Below are positions 17,841-26,895 of a stretch of DNA of 64,000 nt, piece after piece. Both the position numbers and the translations under genes were made by a program. Each line of letters starts with the position of its first letter. Position 1 is the stretch's first letter. The notes under the pieces are model-generated. The model worked only from the letters and a program-made list of their open reading frames with translations. It was not told the DNA's origin and made no database searches. Origin of the DNA: an uncultured Paracoccaceae bacterium (GTDB lineage Bacteria > Pseudomonadota > Alphaproteobacteria > Rhodobacterales > Rhodobacteraceae); contig CAMFGW010000006.1 in NCBI GenBank assembly GCA_945952025.1, forward strand, positions 1-64,000, written 5' to 3'.

Positions 17841-18559
17841 CCCTTGACCCTGTAGTGATAGCGCCCGGCCCGGTCGAACCCCATCCGGTCATAAAGCGCG
17901 TTCGCGCCCGCATTCGCCTCTGTCACCGCAAGCGCGATCCGGCCCGCGCCCTGGTCCCGGCCCCAGGCCGCAGCCCCGCGCATCAGGTTCAGCGCCAGAC
18001 CCTTCCGCCGCAGGCCCGGCTCGACATGAAGCGCGTGGACCATCAGCCAGTCGCCCGTCACCACGGCATAAAGCGCGCCCGCCGCCCGATCCTCGACGCG
18101 GCCAAGGATCGCGGCCTTCGGACCCGCCGCGCGGTCCATGACCTGCCGCCGCGCAGCACCAATCCCGCCGGCCTCCCAGATCTCGACCGTGATGGCGAGC
18201 GGCGGCCAGAGGGGGAAGGCCGTCAGCCGCTCCGGCCCCTCGGCCGGCAGGGGCGCGGTGCGCAGGATCGAAGGCTCTTCCACCCGGTAGCCGCGCGCGG
18301 CGAGCGCCGCATCGGCTGCGGCATCGGCCGCCACATCCTCTGGCGTCAGGCGAAAGACCGGCCGCTGGCCGAACCGGGCGTGCTGCGCCTCGGCCGCCGC
18401 CAGCGCCTCGGGCGTTTCGGCCCCCGGACCCGACACGCTCGCCGATGACACCCGCCGTCCGCCGCCCCGGCCCTCGCGCACCAGCCACGGCCCGACGACC
18501 TGCGTCGATGCCGCAGGCCAGCCCGGCTCCATCAGCTCCAGTAGCCCGGCCGCCCTCAT
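17837..18559 (-). CDS. GNAT family N-acetyltransferase
   Basis: The product has 240 residues. The C-terminal half has the acetyl-CoA site: LHVEPGLRRKGLALNLMRGAA (motif A, with the RRKGLA pyrophosphate loop) and ALYDRMGFDRAGRYHYR (motif B). The N-terminal half is less conserved and may recognise the acceptor, which cannot be predicted. The gene overlaps both neighbours by 4 bases, so OmpA-like protein, acetyltransferase and CinA-like protein form a short operon. Confidence 0.85.
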   Translation of the reverse strand: MRAAGLLELMEPGWPAASTQVVGPWLVREGRGGGRRVSSASVSGPGAETPEALAAAEAQHARFGQRPVFRLTPEDVAADAAADAALAARGYRVEEPSILRTAPLPAEGPERLTAFPLWPPLAITVEIWEAGGIGAARRQVMDRAAGPKAAILGRVEDRAAGALYAVVTGDWLMVHALHVEPGLRRKGLALNLMRGAAAWGRDQGAGRIALAVTEANAGANALYDRMGFDRAGRYHYRVKG

Positions 18560-19287
18560 TCCGCACCCGGCCCGAAGGTCGCGACCATGCGCATCATCGC
18601 CGCACTCAGCCGCCCCGCATCCTGCCCGCGCACGACAAGATTGGAGCCATAGGCCCCGTCGCGCACGAAGGGGTAGGACCCGAATGTCAGGTCGTCGAAC
18701 TCGGCCGCCAGCGCGGCAAGGGGTGCTGCGATCGTGCCCTCGCCCTTCATCACCCGCAGCGTCTGCGACAGGACCGGCCGTCCCCCGGTCAGCGTCGGCA
18801 GGACCGAGGCGACCATGGCGCGGAAGATGTCGGGCACGCCGGCCATCACATGCACGTTGCCGAGGGTGAAGCCGGGCGCCGCCGACACCGGATTGTCGAT
18901 GAGCGTCGCACCGTCCGGCACCCGCGCCATGCGAAGCCGCGCCTCGTTCAGCACGATCCCCGACCGGTCGTAATGCGCCTGAAGGATCGCGCGCGCATCC
19001 CCGCGCACAGAGATCGGCACACCAAAGGCCTGCGCGATGGCGTCCGACGTTATGTCGTCATGCGTCGGCCCGATCCCGCCCGAGGTGAAGACATGGTCAT
19101 GCCCGGCCCTGAGCGCATTGACCGCCGCGACGATCGCCCCGGTCCGGTCCGGCACGACGCGCGCCTCGGTCAGGTCGATCCCGACCCGCGTCAGCTCGCC
19201 CGCAAGGTAGTGCAGGTTCGCATCGCGCGTGCGGCCCGACAGGATTTCATCGCCGATCACCAGGATCGCGGCGGTGGGGTTTGGCAT
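18556..19287 (-). CDS. CinA-like competence/damage-inducible protein (molybdopterin-binding fold)
   Basis: The product has 243 residues and covers only the MoaB/MogA-like N-terminal domain of CinA: AILVIGDEILSGRTRDAN, VPDRTGAIVAA, TSGGIGPTHDDIT and VMAGVPDIFRAM. The C-terminal amidohydrolase domain of full-length CinA (nicotinamide-nucleotide amidase) is absent, as in the stand-alone alphaproteobacterial proteins. The ATG at 19287 has an excellent ribosome-binding site (AAAGGAGGT). The biochemical role is unknown; an ADP-ribose pyrophosphatase activity is known for the CinA N-domain. Confidence 0.88.
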   Translation of the reverse strand: MPNPTAAILVIGDEILSGRTRDANLHYLAGELTRVGIDLTEARVVPDRTGAIVAAVNALRAGHDHVFTSGGIGPTHDDITSDAIAQAFGVPISVRGDARAILQAHYDRSGIVLNEARLRMARVPDGATLIDNPVSAAPGFTLGNVHVMAGVPDIFRAMVASVLPTLTGGRPVLSQTLRVMKGEGTIAAPLAALAAEFDDLTFGSYPFVRDGAYGSNLVVRGQDAGRLSAAMMRMVATFGPGAE

Positions 19288-19353
19288 GACGGACCTCCTT
19301 TGCGACGGGTATAGGCGCGCCCGGGCAGGCTGGCCAAGAGCGAAAAGCCGCAC

Positions 19354-19359
19354 TATCTA
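19354..19359 (+). promoter_or_regulatory. -10 element of map, very close to the start codon
   Basis: TATCTA ends 6 bases before the ATG. If it is the -10 box, transcription would begin at or next to the start codon, giving a leaderless messenger. The -35 region (TGGCCA at 19331) is poor. Confidence 0.35.
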
Positions 19360-19365
19360 GGGGCG

Positions 19366-20196
19366 ATGAAGAAGGAGAGCCGGGTGGACGACGCGCAGGG
19401 CCGGGTGACGAAGGACGGCATTCGGCTGCACGAGGCGGCCGATTTCGCAGGCATGCACCGCGCCGGACAGGTCGCGGCCGGCATCCTCGACCGTGTCGCA
19501 GCGCTGGTCGAACCGGGCACGACGACCGAGATCCTGGACGATTTCATCCGGGCCGAAGTCGAGCGGCTCGGCGTCATCTCGGCCACCATCGGCTATCGCG
19601 GCTATCAGCACGCCAGCTGCATTTCGGTCAATCACGTCGTCTGCCACGGGATTCCGGGGCCGAAGGTCCTGAAGGACGGCGACATCCTGAACATCGACGT
19701 GACCGTGATCGTCGACGGATGGTTCGGCGACACGAGCCGGATGTATGTGGCGGGCGATCTGGGCCGCAAGGCCGAACGGCTGATCCAGGTCACCCACGAC
19801 GCCCTGATGCGCGGGATCGAGGTCGTGCGCCCCGGCGCCACCTTCGGCGACATCGGCAACGCCATCCAGACCTATGTCGAAGCCAACCGCATGTCCGTCG
19901 TGCGCGACTTCTGCGGCCACGGTCTTGGCCGGGTCTTCCACGCCGCGCCGAACGTCCTGCACTACGGTCGCCCCGGCACGGGCGCGCGGCTCGAGGAAGG
20001 CATGTTCTTCACCATCGAGCCCATGGTGAACCTCGGCCGGCCCGAAACGAAGGTGCTGGCCGACGACTGGACCGCCGTGACCCGCGACAAGAGCCTGTCG
20101 GCCCAGTTCGAACATGCCGTCGGCGTGACCGCGACGGGGTGCGAGATCTTCACCCTCTCGCCCGCCGGCCTCTTCCACCCGACCTGGGCGCGCTAA
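19366..20196 (+). CDS. map: type I methionine aminopeptidase
   Basis: The 276-residue enzyme removes the initiator methionine from nascent proteins. The metal ligands are all present: Asp111, Asp122, His185, Glu218 and Glu249, with the catalytic His94 in CHGIPGP. The length is slightly above the usual 250-260 because of a short N-terminal extension. It is convergent with lpxK and the two stop codons overlap by 4 bases. Confidence 0.97.
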   Translation: MKKESRVDDAQGRVTKDGIRLHEAADFAGMHRAGQVAAGILDRVAALVEPGTTTEILDDFIRAEVERLGVISATIGYRGYQHASCISVNHVVCHGIPGPKVLKDGDILNIDVTVIVDGWFGDTSRMYVAGDLGRKAERLIQVTHDALMRGIEVVRPGATFGDIGNAIQTYVEANRMSVVRDFCGHGLGRVFHAAPNVLHYGRPGTGARLEEGMFFTIEPMVNLGRPETKVLADDWTAVTRDKSLSAQFEHAVGVTATGCEIFTLSPAGLFHPTWAR

Positions 20197-21176
20197 AGCC
20201 CCAGCCGGCCGAGTGCTGCCACAAGGGCCGCGGGGTCGTCGAAGGTCAGCCTGACCGGCAGCGTCAGCACCTGCGGACGCACGCCTTCGGGCAGCCGCAC
20301 CGCATCCTTTTCCGTGGTCACCAGCTGCGCCCCCATCCGCCGCGCGTCGGCCTGAAGCCGCTGGATCATCGCCGCCGAATAGGGCGCGTGGTCGGCAAAC
20401 CCCTCGGCCCGGATGATCTGCGCGCCAAGGCCGCGAAGCGTGGCAAAGAACTTCTCCGGCTGGCCGATCCCGGCGAAGGCAAGGACCGGCAGGCCGTCCC
20501 AGTCCATCCCCGTCGCCAGCACCTCGACCCGGCCCGTCAGGCGCGGCAGCGTCACCTGCGGGCCCCAGCGGTCGGTGAAGGCACCTTGCGCGGGGGCGGG
20601 GCCGAGCGTCAGCAAGAGGTCGGCGCGGGCCAGCCCGACCGCCACGGGCTCGCGCAAGGGGCCGGCGGGCAGGCAGAAGCCGTTGCCGAAGCCCTGCGCC
20701 GCGTCGGCGACGATCAGCGTCAGGTCCTTGGCAAGGCCGCCGTTCTGGTGGCCGTCGTCCATCACGATGACCTCGGCCCCCGCCGCCACCGCCGCGCGTG
20801 CCGCCGCCGCCCGGTCGCGGCCGATCCAGACCGGCGCGAAGGCCGACAGAAGCAGGGGCTCGTCCCCCACATCTGCCGCCGTGTGCCGCGCCGGATCGAC
20901 CCGGACCGGCCCGGTCAGCCGCCCACCATGCCCCCGGCTGACCACATGCACCGCGCGCCCCCGCGCGCCCAGCATCTGCACCAGCGCCATGACCGTCGGC
21001 GTCTTGCCCGTCCCCCCGGCACTCAGGTTGCCGACGCAGATCACCGGCACGCCAGCCTTGAAAGGCTCTGCCCCCGCCAGCCGCCGCGCCGTCGCCCGGC
21101 CGTAAAGCGCGCCGAAGGGCGACAGAAGCCACGCAAGGACGCCGGGCGGACGGTTCCAGAAAGCAGGCGCACGCAT
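20193..21176 (-). CDS. lpxK: tetraacyldisaccharide 4'-kinase
   Basis: The 327-residue, membrane-associated kinase phosphorylates the lipid A precursor disaccharide at the 4' position. The P-loop [11 protein letters not shown] is at residues 49-59, the family stretch SRGHGG follows, DDGHQN (DDGFQ in most members) is near 140, and EKDAVRLP is near the end. Its ATG overlaps the waaA stop by one base (TGATG), so the two lipid A genes are coupled. Confidence 0.95.
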   Translation of the reverse strand: MRAPAFWNRPPGVLAWLLSPFGALYGRATARRLAGAEPFKAGVPVICVGNLSAGGTGKTPTVMALVQMLGARGRAVHVVSRGHGGRLTGPVRVDPARHTAADVGDEPLLLSAFAPVWIGRDRAAAARAAVAAGAEVIVMDDGHQNGGLAKDLTLIVADAAQGFGNGFCLPAGPLREPVAVGLARADLLLTLGPAPAQGAFTDRWGPQVTLPRLTGRVEVLATGMDWDGLPVLAFAGIGQPEKFFATLRGLGAQIIRAEGFADHAPYSAAMIQRLQADARRMGAQLVTTEKDAVRLPEGVRPQVLTLPVRLTFDDPAALVAALGRLGL

Positions 21177-22369
21177 CAGACGGCCCGGTCGAGCGCCGAA
21201 AGCGTCGCCCCCACGATCCGGTCCACCGCCTCGGCCCCGGCCGAGGTCGCAACCCAGGCATTCGCCGCCAGAAGCGCCGCCTTGTCCGGCGCGATCAGCT
21301 CGGCGATCGCCCCCGGCAGGTCCGCAGCCCGCTGGACCCCAAGCGTCGCCCGCGCCTCTGCCAGCCGTTCGAGCGCCGGGGAATAGGGCTCGCCCGCCGG
21401 CCCATGGACGATGGCCGAACCCAGCGCCGCCGGTTCCGCAGGATTGCGGATCGCCGGCCCCGCAAGGCTGCCGCCAAGCCAGGTGACGGGCGCGAGCCGA
21501 TACCAGAGCCCCATCTCCGTCGGCCCGTCGGTCAGGTAGACCTGCACCTCGGGGTCGGGCTCTTCGTCGCGGGCGCGGGCGGCGACGATCAGCCCCTCGT
21601 CCGTCAGGCGCTGGATCAGGGGCTCGACCCGCGCCGGATCGGTCGGCGCCAGGATCAGAAGCAGCCGGTGCGCATGGCTCATCGCATGGATATGGGCGGC
21701 GATGACCGCCTCTTCCTCTGCCTCGGGGCAGGCGGCGGCGAACCACACGGGGCGCGCGCACAGCAGGTCGGCCATCACCTCGCGTTCGGCCTCGTTGCAG
21801 GGCAGGGGGTCGGGGACCGCCTCGATATGGCCCGCGCGCTCGACCGGCAGCGACCGCCCGCCCAGCCGTTGCAGGGCCATGGCGCTCGCCGTATCCCGCG
21901 CAAGGATCCGGTCGAACCGCGCCAGCACCGACGCGACCATCCCCCGCCGCCAGAAGCTGGTGGCGCCGGGGTCGAGCTGCGCATCGGCCAGGATCATCGG
22001 CAGGCGCCGCTCATGCGCCTCTGTCACCAGCGCGGGCGGCAGGTCGCTGCCAAGGAACAGCGCCGCGTCGGGCCGCCAGTGGTCCAGGAAGTCCCGCACC
22101 GACGGCCCCCGGTCGGGGGGCGGCAGGTCGGTCAGACAATCGACGCCCTCTGGCGGCGGGGTCGCTTCCGAGGTCACAAGGACCGCAAGCCCCGGCCGGC
22201 TGGCCGCCAGCCCGCGCATCAGCTGGTCCATCGCCTCGGGCCGGGTGCCGGTCGCGGCATTGACCCACAGCAGCGGGCCGTCGGGCCGGCGCGGGCGCGG
22301 AGGGCGGACATCGGGCGCGCCCCGGTCGGCGAGCATCAGGTAAAGCCCCAAGGCGAGCGAGCGCGCCAT
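21176..22369 (-). CDS. waaA: 3-deoxy-D-manno-octulosonate (Kdo) transferase
   Basis: The 397-residue protein is a GT-B glycosyltransferase that adds Kdo to lipid IVA. An N-terminal hydrophobic segment acts as a membrane anchor. The N-lobe runs as [15 protein letters not shown] (where typical members have HAxSxGE); the C-lobe contains [10 protein letters not shown] and [17 protein letters not shown], the family's WLGGSLVPxGGHNPLEPA region in altered form. Several conserved positions differ from the textbook motif, yet the order and context (lpxK next door) support the call. Confidence 0.87.
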   Translation of the reverse strand: MARSLALGLYLMLADRGAPDVRPPRPRRPDGPLLWVNAATGTRPEAMDQLMRGLAASRPGLAVLVTSEATPPPEGVDCLTDLPPPDRGPSVRDFLDHWRPDAALFLGSDLPPALVTEAHERRLPMILADAQLDPGATSFWRRGMVASVLARFDRILARDTASAMALQRLGGRSLPVERAGHIEAVPDPLPCNEAEREVMADLLCARPVWFAAACPEAEEEAVIAAHIHAMSHAHRLLLILAPTDPARVEPLIQRLTDEGLIVAARARDEEPDPEVQVYLTDGPTEMGLWYRLAPVTWLGGSLAGPAIRNPAEPAALGSAIVHGPAGEPYSPALERLAEARATLGVQRAADLPGAIAELIAPDKAALLAANAWVATSAGAEAVDRIVGATLSALDRAV

Positions 22370-22377
22370 GATCCCCC

Positions 22378-23004
22378 TCAGGCCGCTCGCATGGGCCGGA
22401 TCATCGCCTTGATCGCCGCCGCATGGCCAGGATCGGCCGCCAGGGCGTCAGCGGCCAGCGCCCGCGCCTCGGCCAGAAGGGCGTCCGGCGCCACCAGCCG
22501 GTCCACCAGTCCCCAGGCCAGCGCCTCGGGCGCCTCGACCTTCGCGCCCGCCATCAGCAGCAGCGACGCCCGCGCCGGACCGACCAGCGCCGCAAGACGC
22601 CCCGGGTCCGACGGCTGCGGCAGGAAGCCGAGCCGCATCACCGGGTAGAAAAACCGCGCCTCGGGCACCGACAGGCGCAGGTCGCAGGCCAGCGCCATGC
22701 CGAACGCTCCCCCGGCCAGCGTGCCGTTCAGCGCGGCGATCGTCAGGCAGGGCAGCGCGGCAATGGCCCCCGACAGATCTTCCCACAGGGGCGATGTCGC
22801 AAGCCCCGCCCGCGCCTCGTCGAGGTCCGCTCCGGCCGAAAAGACCCGACCCTCGCCGGTCAGGACCAGCGCCCGCGCCTGCCCCTTCGCCCGCCGCGCG
22901 ATGTCGCCCAGATCGGCCAGCATCCTGGCGGTCAGCGAGTTGGCCTTGTCCGGTCGGCGGATCGTCGCGATCCAGACTCCGCCCTCCGTTTCCAGCTCAA
23001 TCAT
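22378..23004 (-). CDS. enoyl-CoA hydratase/isomerase family protein
   Basis: The product has 208 residues from MIELETEGG, shorter than the usual 255-260. The crotonase oxyanion loop FSAGADLDEARAGLA and LNGTLAGGAFGMALACDLRL are clear. The normal glutamates of hydratases (one in the GxxGGG loop region, one about 20 residues later) appear replaced, as in ALACDLRLSVPEARFFYPVMRLG, so it may catalyse another crotonase reaction. The C-terminal helical tail is trimmed. It sits at the head of the waaA-lpxK minus-strand cluster, with no functional link that I can name. In-frame starts further upstream (23037) are possible. Confidence 0.82.
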   Translation of the reverse strand: MIELETEGGVWIATIRRPDKANSLTARMLADLGDIARRAKGQARALVLTGEGRVFSAGADLDEARAGLATSPLWEDLSGAIAALPCLTIAALNGTLAGGAFGMALACDLRLSVPEARFFYPVMRLGFLPQPSDPGRLAALVGPARASLLLMAGAKVEAPEALAWGLVDRLVAPDALLAEARALAADALAADPGHAAAIKAMIRPMRAA

Positions 23005-23137
23005 CTCTTGCCCTATTTCCGCCGATTTCCGACACATATAAGCACCGTTGAGCTCCGGAATGCCAGTGTGCCCCCGGTGATTGTGCACGGGCCCGTTGCG
23101 CCCAAAGATGGGCAGAAAGCTGCCGGAAAGGTTGAAG

Positions 23138-24661
23138 ATGACATTTGCGAAACCCTTTGGCGCTGCGGTCTTTGTCAGCGCGGTGATGTGCGCGACGCTC
23201 GCACGCGCTGACATAACGCCGGAACAGGTCTGGCAGGCCTACAAGGACTACAGCGCCTCGATGGGGTCGACGATCACCGCGACCGAATCACGCGATGGTG
23301 CAGCTCTGGTCCTGAAGAAAGTGACGGCCACCGCCAGCAGGGACGGCAAGGTCGTCAGCGAACTGGTCCTGGATGAGGTGCGCCTGACCGACAAGGGCGA
23401 CGGTTCGGTCGATGTGACGATGCCCGAAAAATCGACTGCGACCACGACGATCACGCCCGAAAAGGGCCCGCCCATCGTGCAGACCATCAACCTGACCCAG
23501 CAAGGCTACGTCAACAACGTCAGCGGCACGCCCGAAGATCTGGTGCTCAAAACGACTGCGGCCGAATTCGGCGCGTCGCTGACGATCGTTCCCCCGAAAG
23601 GCGCGCCTGCCGATGCACCGCAGTCGGTCGATGTGACGGTGAAAATGACTGGCCTTGACGCCCTGACCGCGGTCAAGACCGACGGCACGATGCGCAAGGG
23701 CGACGGCAGCGGCACAGTGCAGGCCCTGTCGATCATCGTCGAGGGCATGGACGAAAAAGGCAGCAAGGTGAATGCCGATATCGGCATTGCCGGCCTGTCG
23801 GGAAAGGCCAACTTCGTGTCGCCGCTTGCGGGGGTGACGGACATCGGCAAGGCTATCGCTGGCGGGTTCGACATCAACTATTCGGTCGCTGCCACCTCGA
23901 TGACCGGCAAGATCTCGGCCGACGGGCCGGACGGCAAGGTTGACGCGGACCTGTCGGGCGGGGCGCAGACCTCGACCTTCGCCATGTCGAAGCAGGGCCT
24001 GAGCGGCGACAGCGCGCTGCAAGACCTCAAGGTTGCCATATCCGGCCCCATGCCGATGCCGGTCGACCTGTCCGTCGCCAAGGTCGGCTCATCCTTCGCC
24101 ATGCCGATCATGAAGTCCGATACGGCCCAGCCCGCAGCCCTGAAGCTGAACATCGACGGCCTGCAGATCTCTGATTCGCTGTGGAAGATGTTCGACGCCG
24201 AAGGCAAGCTGCCGCACGATCCGGCGAACATCCTTCTGGACCTGTCGGCCCAGCTGAAGCCGCTGGTCGACATTTTCGACGAGGCGCAGATGGCCGAGTT
24301 CGAAAAGACCCACAAGGTCGGCGACGGCGCCACGACGAGCCCGCCGTTCGAGGCAGAAGCGGCCAAGATCAATGCCCTTCAGGTCAAGGCGCTGGGCGCC
24401 GACCTGACCGGGACCGGCGATTTCACCTTCGACAACTCGGGCCCGGCCCCCAAGCCCACCGGCAAGATGGACCTGTCGCTCACCGGCGCGACCAGGCTGA
24501 TGGACACGCTCTCGTCCATGGGCCTGCTGCCCTCGGATCAGGTCATGGGCTACAAGATGATGCTGGGCATGTTCACCGTTCCGGCGGGCGATGACGCGGT
24601 CAAGACCACGATCGAGTTCAAGGACGACGGCATGTATGTGAACGGCCAGAAGATGGGCTGA
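23138..24661 (+). CDS. DUF2125 domain-containing exported protein
   Basis: The product has 507 residues from MTFAKPFGAAVF, which starts a signal peptide ending near LARAD. The beta-rich, repetitive body (LVLKKVTATAS, DEVRLTDKGDGSVDVTMP, IDGLQISDSLWKMFDAEGKLPHDP) fits the DUF2125 family of alphaproteobacteria, predicted to be periplasmic. The function is unknown. The ATG at 23138 is chosen because a hydrophobic signal begins there and GGAAAG precedes it; a longer in-frame version would bury the signal. Confidence 0.85.
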   Translation: MTFAKPFGAAVFVSAVMCATLARADITPEQVWQAYKDYSASMGSTITATESRDGAALVLKKVTATASRDGKVVSELVLDEVRLTDKGDGSVDVTMPEKSTATTTITPEKGPPIVQTINLTQQGYVNNVSGTPEDLVLKTTAAEFGASLTIVPPKGAPADAPQSVDVTVKMTGLDALTAVKTDGTMRKGDGSGTVQALSIIVEGMDEKGSKVNADIGIAGLSGKANFVSPLAGVTDIGKAIAGGFDINYSVAATSMTGKISADGPDGKVDADLSGGAQTSTFAMSKQGLSGDSALQDLKVAISGPMPMPVDLSVAKVGSSFAMPIMKSDTAQPAALKLNIDGLQISDSLWKMFDAEGKLPHDPANILLDLSAQLKPLVDIFDEAQMAEFEKTHKVGDGATTSPPFEAEAAKINALQVKALGADLTGTGDFTFDNSGPAPKPTGKMDLSLTGATRLMDTLSSMGLLPSDQVMGYKMMLGMFTVPAGDDAVKTTIEFKDDGMYVNGQKMG

Positions 24662-24686
24662 TCGGCCTTCCAGGGCACGAACAAGG

Positions 24687-24716
24687 GGCCGTCCGCCAGC
24701 GCGGGCGGCCTTTCTT
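24687..24716 (+). terminator. terminator after the DUF2125 gene
   Basis: A 10-bp stem with one mismatch (GGCCGTCCGC 24687-24696 with GCGGGCGGCC 24701-24710) and a 4-base loop is followed by TTTCTT. Confidence 0.7.
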
Positions 24717-24763
24717 CTGCGCGCGGCACACCCTATGTCTGGGGCGTTGAACGGGGGACCGAC

Positions 24764-26110
24764 ATGACGGACAGGCTGGGCGATCTGACGGAAGCGCTCT
24801 TGAAGGCGGCAAAGGCGGCGGGTGCGACCGAAGCGGACGCAATGGCGGTCGATGGCACCGCGATCTCGGTCGACGTGCGGCAGGGCGTCCTGGAACAGGC
24901 CGAACGGTCCGAGGGGATCGAGATCGGCCTGAGGGTCATGGTCGGCAAGAGGCAGGCGGCCGTCTCGGCCTCTGACCTCTCGGCCCGCACGATTGCCGAC
25001 ATGGCCGAGCGCGCCGTCGCCATGGCGCGCGAAGCGCCGCTGGACGAAAGCCTCGGGCTGGCCGATCCGTCGGACCTGGCTGCCGTCCGCGACGGCGGCG
25101 GGCTCGAGCTTGACGATCCGGCGGCCGACCCGACGGCAGCGGACCTTGAGCGTGACGCGCGCGCGGCCGAGGCCGCCGCCCTGTCGGTCGCCGGCGTCAG
25201 CCAGATGGACGCCGCATCCGCATCTTTTGCGCGCCGGCGCATCCACATGGCCGGCACGAACGGCTTTCAGGGCGGCTATGGCCGGTCCTCGCGCTCGATC
25301 TCGGCGGTGGCCATTACCGGCGAGGGGCTGGGGATGGAGCGTGACTGGGCCGCAGAATCGCGCGCCTGGGGCGCCGACCTGCCCTCGGCCGAGGACATCG
25401 GCCGGCTCGCGGGCGAACGCGCCGTCGCACGGGCGGGCGCGCGCAAGCCCGCGACCGGCAGCTTCCCGGTCCTGTTCGACGAACGCATTGCCGGCAGCCT
25501 GATCGGCCATCTTCTGTCGGCAACGAACGGCGGCGCCATCGTGCGCGGCGCCTCGTGGCTCAGGGACGGCATGGGCAAGGCGGTGCTGCCCGCCGGCCTT
25601 TCGCTGACCGAGGACCCCCACCGCCCGCGCCTTTCCGGCTCGCGCCCCTTCGATGGCGAAGGTCTGGCGACCCGCGCCCGCGACATCGTGAAGGACGGCA
25701 CCCTGATGGGCTGGACGCTCGACCTGGGCACAGCGCGGCGGCTTGGGCTGCAATCGACCGCCAACGCCTCTCGCGGAACCTCGGCGCCGCCCTCGCCCGC
25801 AATCGGCAACGTGACGCTGACCCAGGGAACCGCCTCGCGCGCCGACCTGATGCGCGACATGGGGACTGGGCTCTGGATCACGGGCTTCCTTGGCGCCTCG
25901 ATCAATCCGACGACGGGCGATTATTCGCGCGGCGCCTCGGGCTACTGGGTCGAGAATGGCGCGGTCGTCTGCCCGGTGAACGAATGCACCGTCGCCGGGA
26001 ACCTGCGCGACATGCTCATGCGGATCGTGCCGGCCAACGACGCCCGCACCCACCTGAGCCATGTGGTGCCGAGCCTGCTGATCGACGGGCTGACCGTTGC
26101 CGGGACATGA
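24764..26110 (+). CDS. pmbA: PmbA/TldE family metalloprotease subunit
   Basis: The product has 448 residues. The N-lobe and the C-lobe segments SGSRPFDGEGLATRA, GLQSTANASRG and DLMRDMGTGLWITGFLGASINPTTGDYSRGASGYWVENG are typical of the PmbA (TldE) half of the TldD/TldE protease. The zinc ligands lie on TldD, which is not in this window. It heads a three-gene operon with ATGA overlaps. The complex degrades or matures small unfolded peptides in the cytoplasm. Confidence 0.93.
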   Translation: MTDRLGDLTEALLKAAKAAGATEADAMAVDGTAISVDVRQGVLEQAERSEGIEIGLRVMVGKRQAAVSASDLSARTIADMAERAVAMAREAPLDESLGLADPSDLAAVRDGGGLELDDPAADPTAADLERDARAAEAAALSVAGVSQMDAASASFARRRIHMAGTNGFQGGYGRSSRSISAVAITGEGLGMERDWAAESRAWGADLPSAEDIGRLAGERAVARAGARKPATGSFPVLFDERIAGSLIGHLLSATNGGAIVRGASWLRDGMGKAVLPAGLSLTEDPHRPRLSGSRPFDGEGLATRARDIVKDGTLMGWTLDLGTARRLGLQSTANASRGTSAPPSPAIGNVTLTQGTASRADLMRDMGTGLWITGFLGASINPTTGDYSRGASGYWVENGAVVCPVNECTVAGNLRDMLMRIVPANDARTHLSHVVPSLLIDGLTVAGT

Positions 26111-26895
26111 GCGCCAGCCGTCCGGCCGACGATCTGAGTCTTCTGACCGACGCCGCGCGGGCGGCCGGGGCCATTGCGATGCACCATTGGCGCCAGTCGC
26201 CCGAGGTTTGGGAAAAGCCCGACGGCGCCGGGCCGGTCAGCGCGGCCGATCTGGCCGTCGACCGGATGCTGTCGGCCGACCTGCGCGCCGCGCGCCCCGA
26301 CTATGGCTGGCTGTCCGAGGAAAGCGCCGACGATCCCGACCGCCTGCACGCCCGCCGCACCTTCATCATCGACCCGATCGACGGCACCCGCGCCTTCCTT
26401 GACGGCACCCCCGATTTCGCCGTGTCCCTGGCCATCGCCGAAGGGGGCAGTGCGACGGTGGGAGTGGTCTACCTGCCCGCGCAAAACAGGCTCTATTCCG
26501 CCACGATCAACGGTCCGGCGCTTTGCGATGGCGCACCCATCCACGCCTCGCTCCGGGCAGAGCTGGCCGAGGCGACGGTCCTGACCTCCCGCGCCACGTT
26601 TGCGCCGGAACACTGGCTTGGGCGCACGGTGCCCCCGGTGCGGCGGATGTTCCGATCCTCGATCGCCTGGCGGCTGTGCCTGGTGGCCGAGGGCGCCTTC
26701 GACGGGATGATGACGCTGAAGCGCGTCTGGGAATGGGACAGCGCCGCCGGCGGCCTGATCGCCGAACGGGCCGGAGCCGCCGTCACCGACCGGACCGGCG
26801 CGCCCCTCGGCTACAACCGCCCGACCCCCTTGAACGACGGCTGCCTCGCCGCCGCGCCCGCCGTTCAGGCCGGGCTTCTGGCCGCGCTGGCATGA
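26107..26895 (+). CDS. inositol-monophosphatase family protein, probably 3'(2'),5'-bisphosphate nucleotidase
   Basis: The product has 262 residues. Metal-binding residues of the family are Glu71 (SEES), Asp89 and Asp92 within DPIDGTRAF, and the Asp in WEWDSAAGGLI. This fits a magnesium-dependent, lithium-sensitive phosphatase, and the position behind pmbA is where CysQ-like proteins occur in related genomes. The true substrate (PAP, inositol phosphate or fructose-1,6-bisphosphate) cannot be read from motifs alone. Confidence 0.88.
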   Translation: MSASRPADDLSLLTDAARAAGAIAMHHWRQSPEVWEKPDGAGPVSAADLAVDRMLSADLRAARPDYGWLSEESADDPDRLHARRTFIIDPIDGTRAFLDGTPDFAVSLAIAEGGSATVGVVYLPAQNRLYSATINGPALCDGAPIHASLRAELAEATVLTSRATFAPEHWLGRTVPPVRRMFRSSIAWRLCLVAEGAFDGMMTLKRVWEWDSAAGGLIAERAGAAVTDRTGAPLGYNRPTPLNDGCLAAAPAVQAGLLAALA

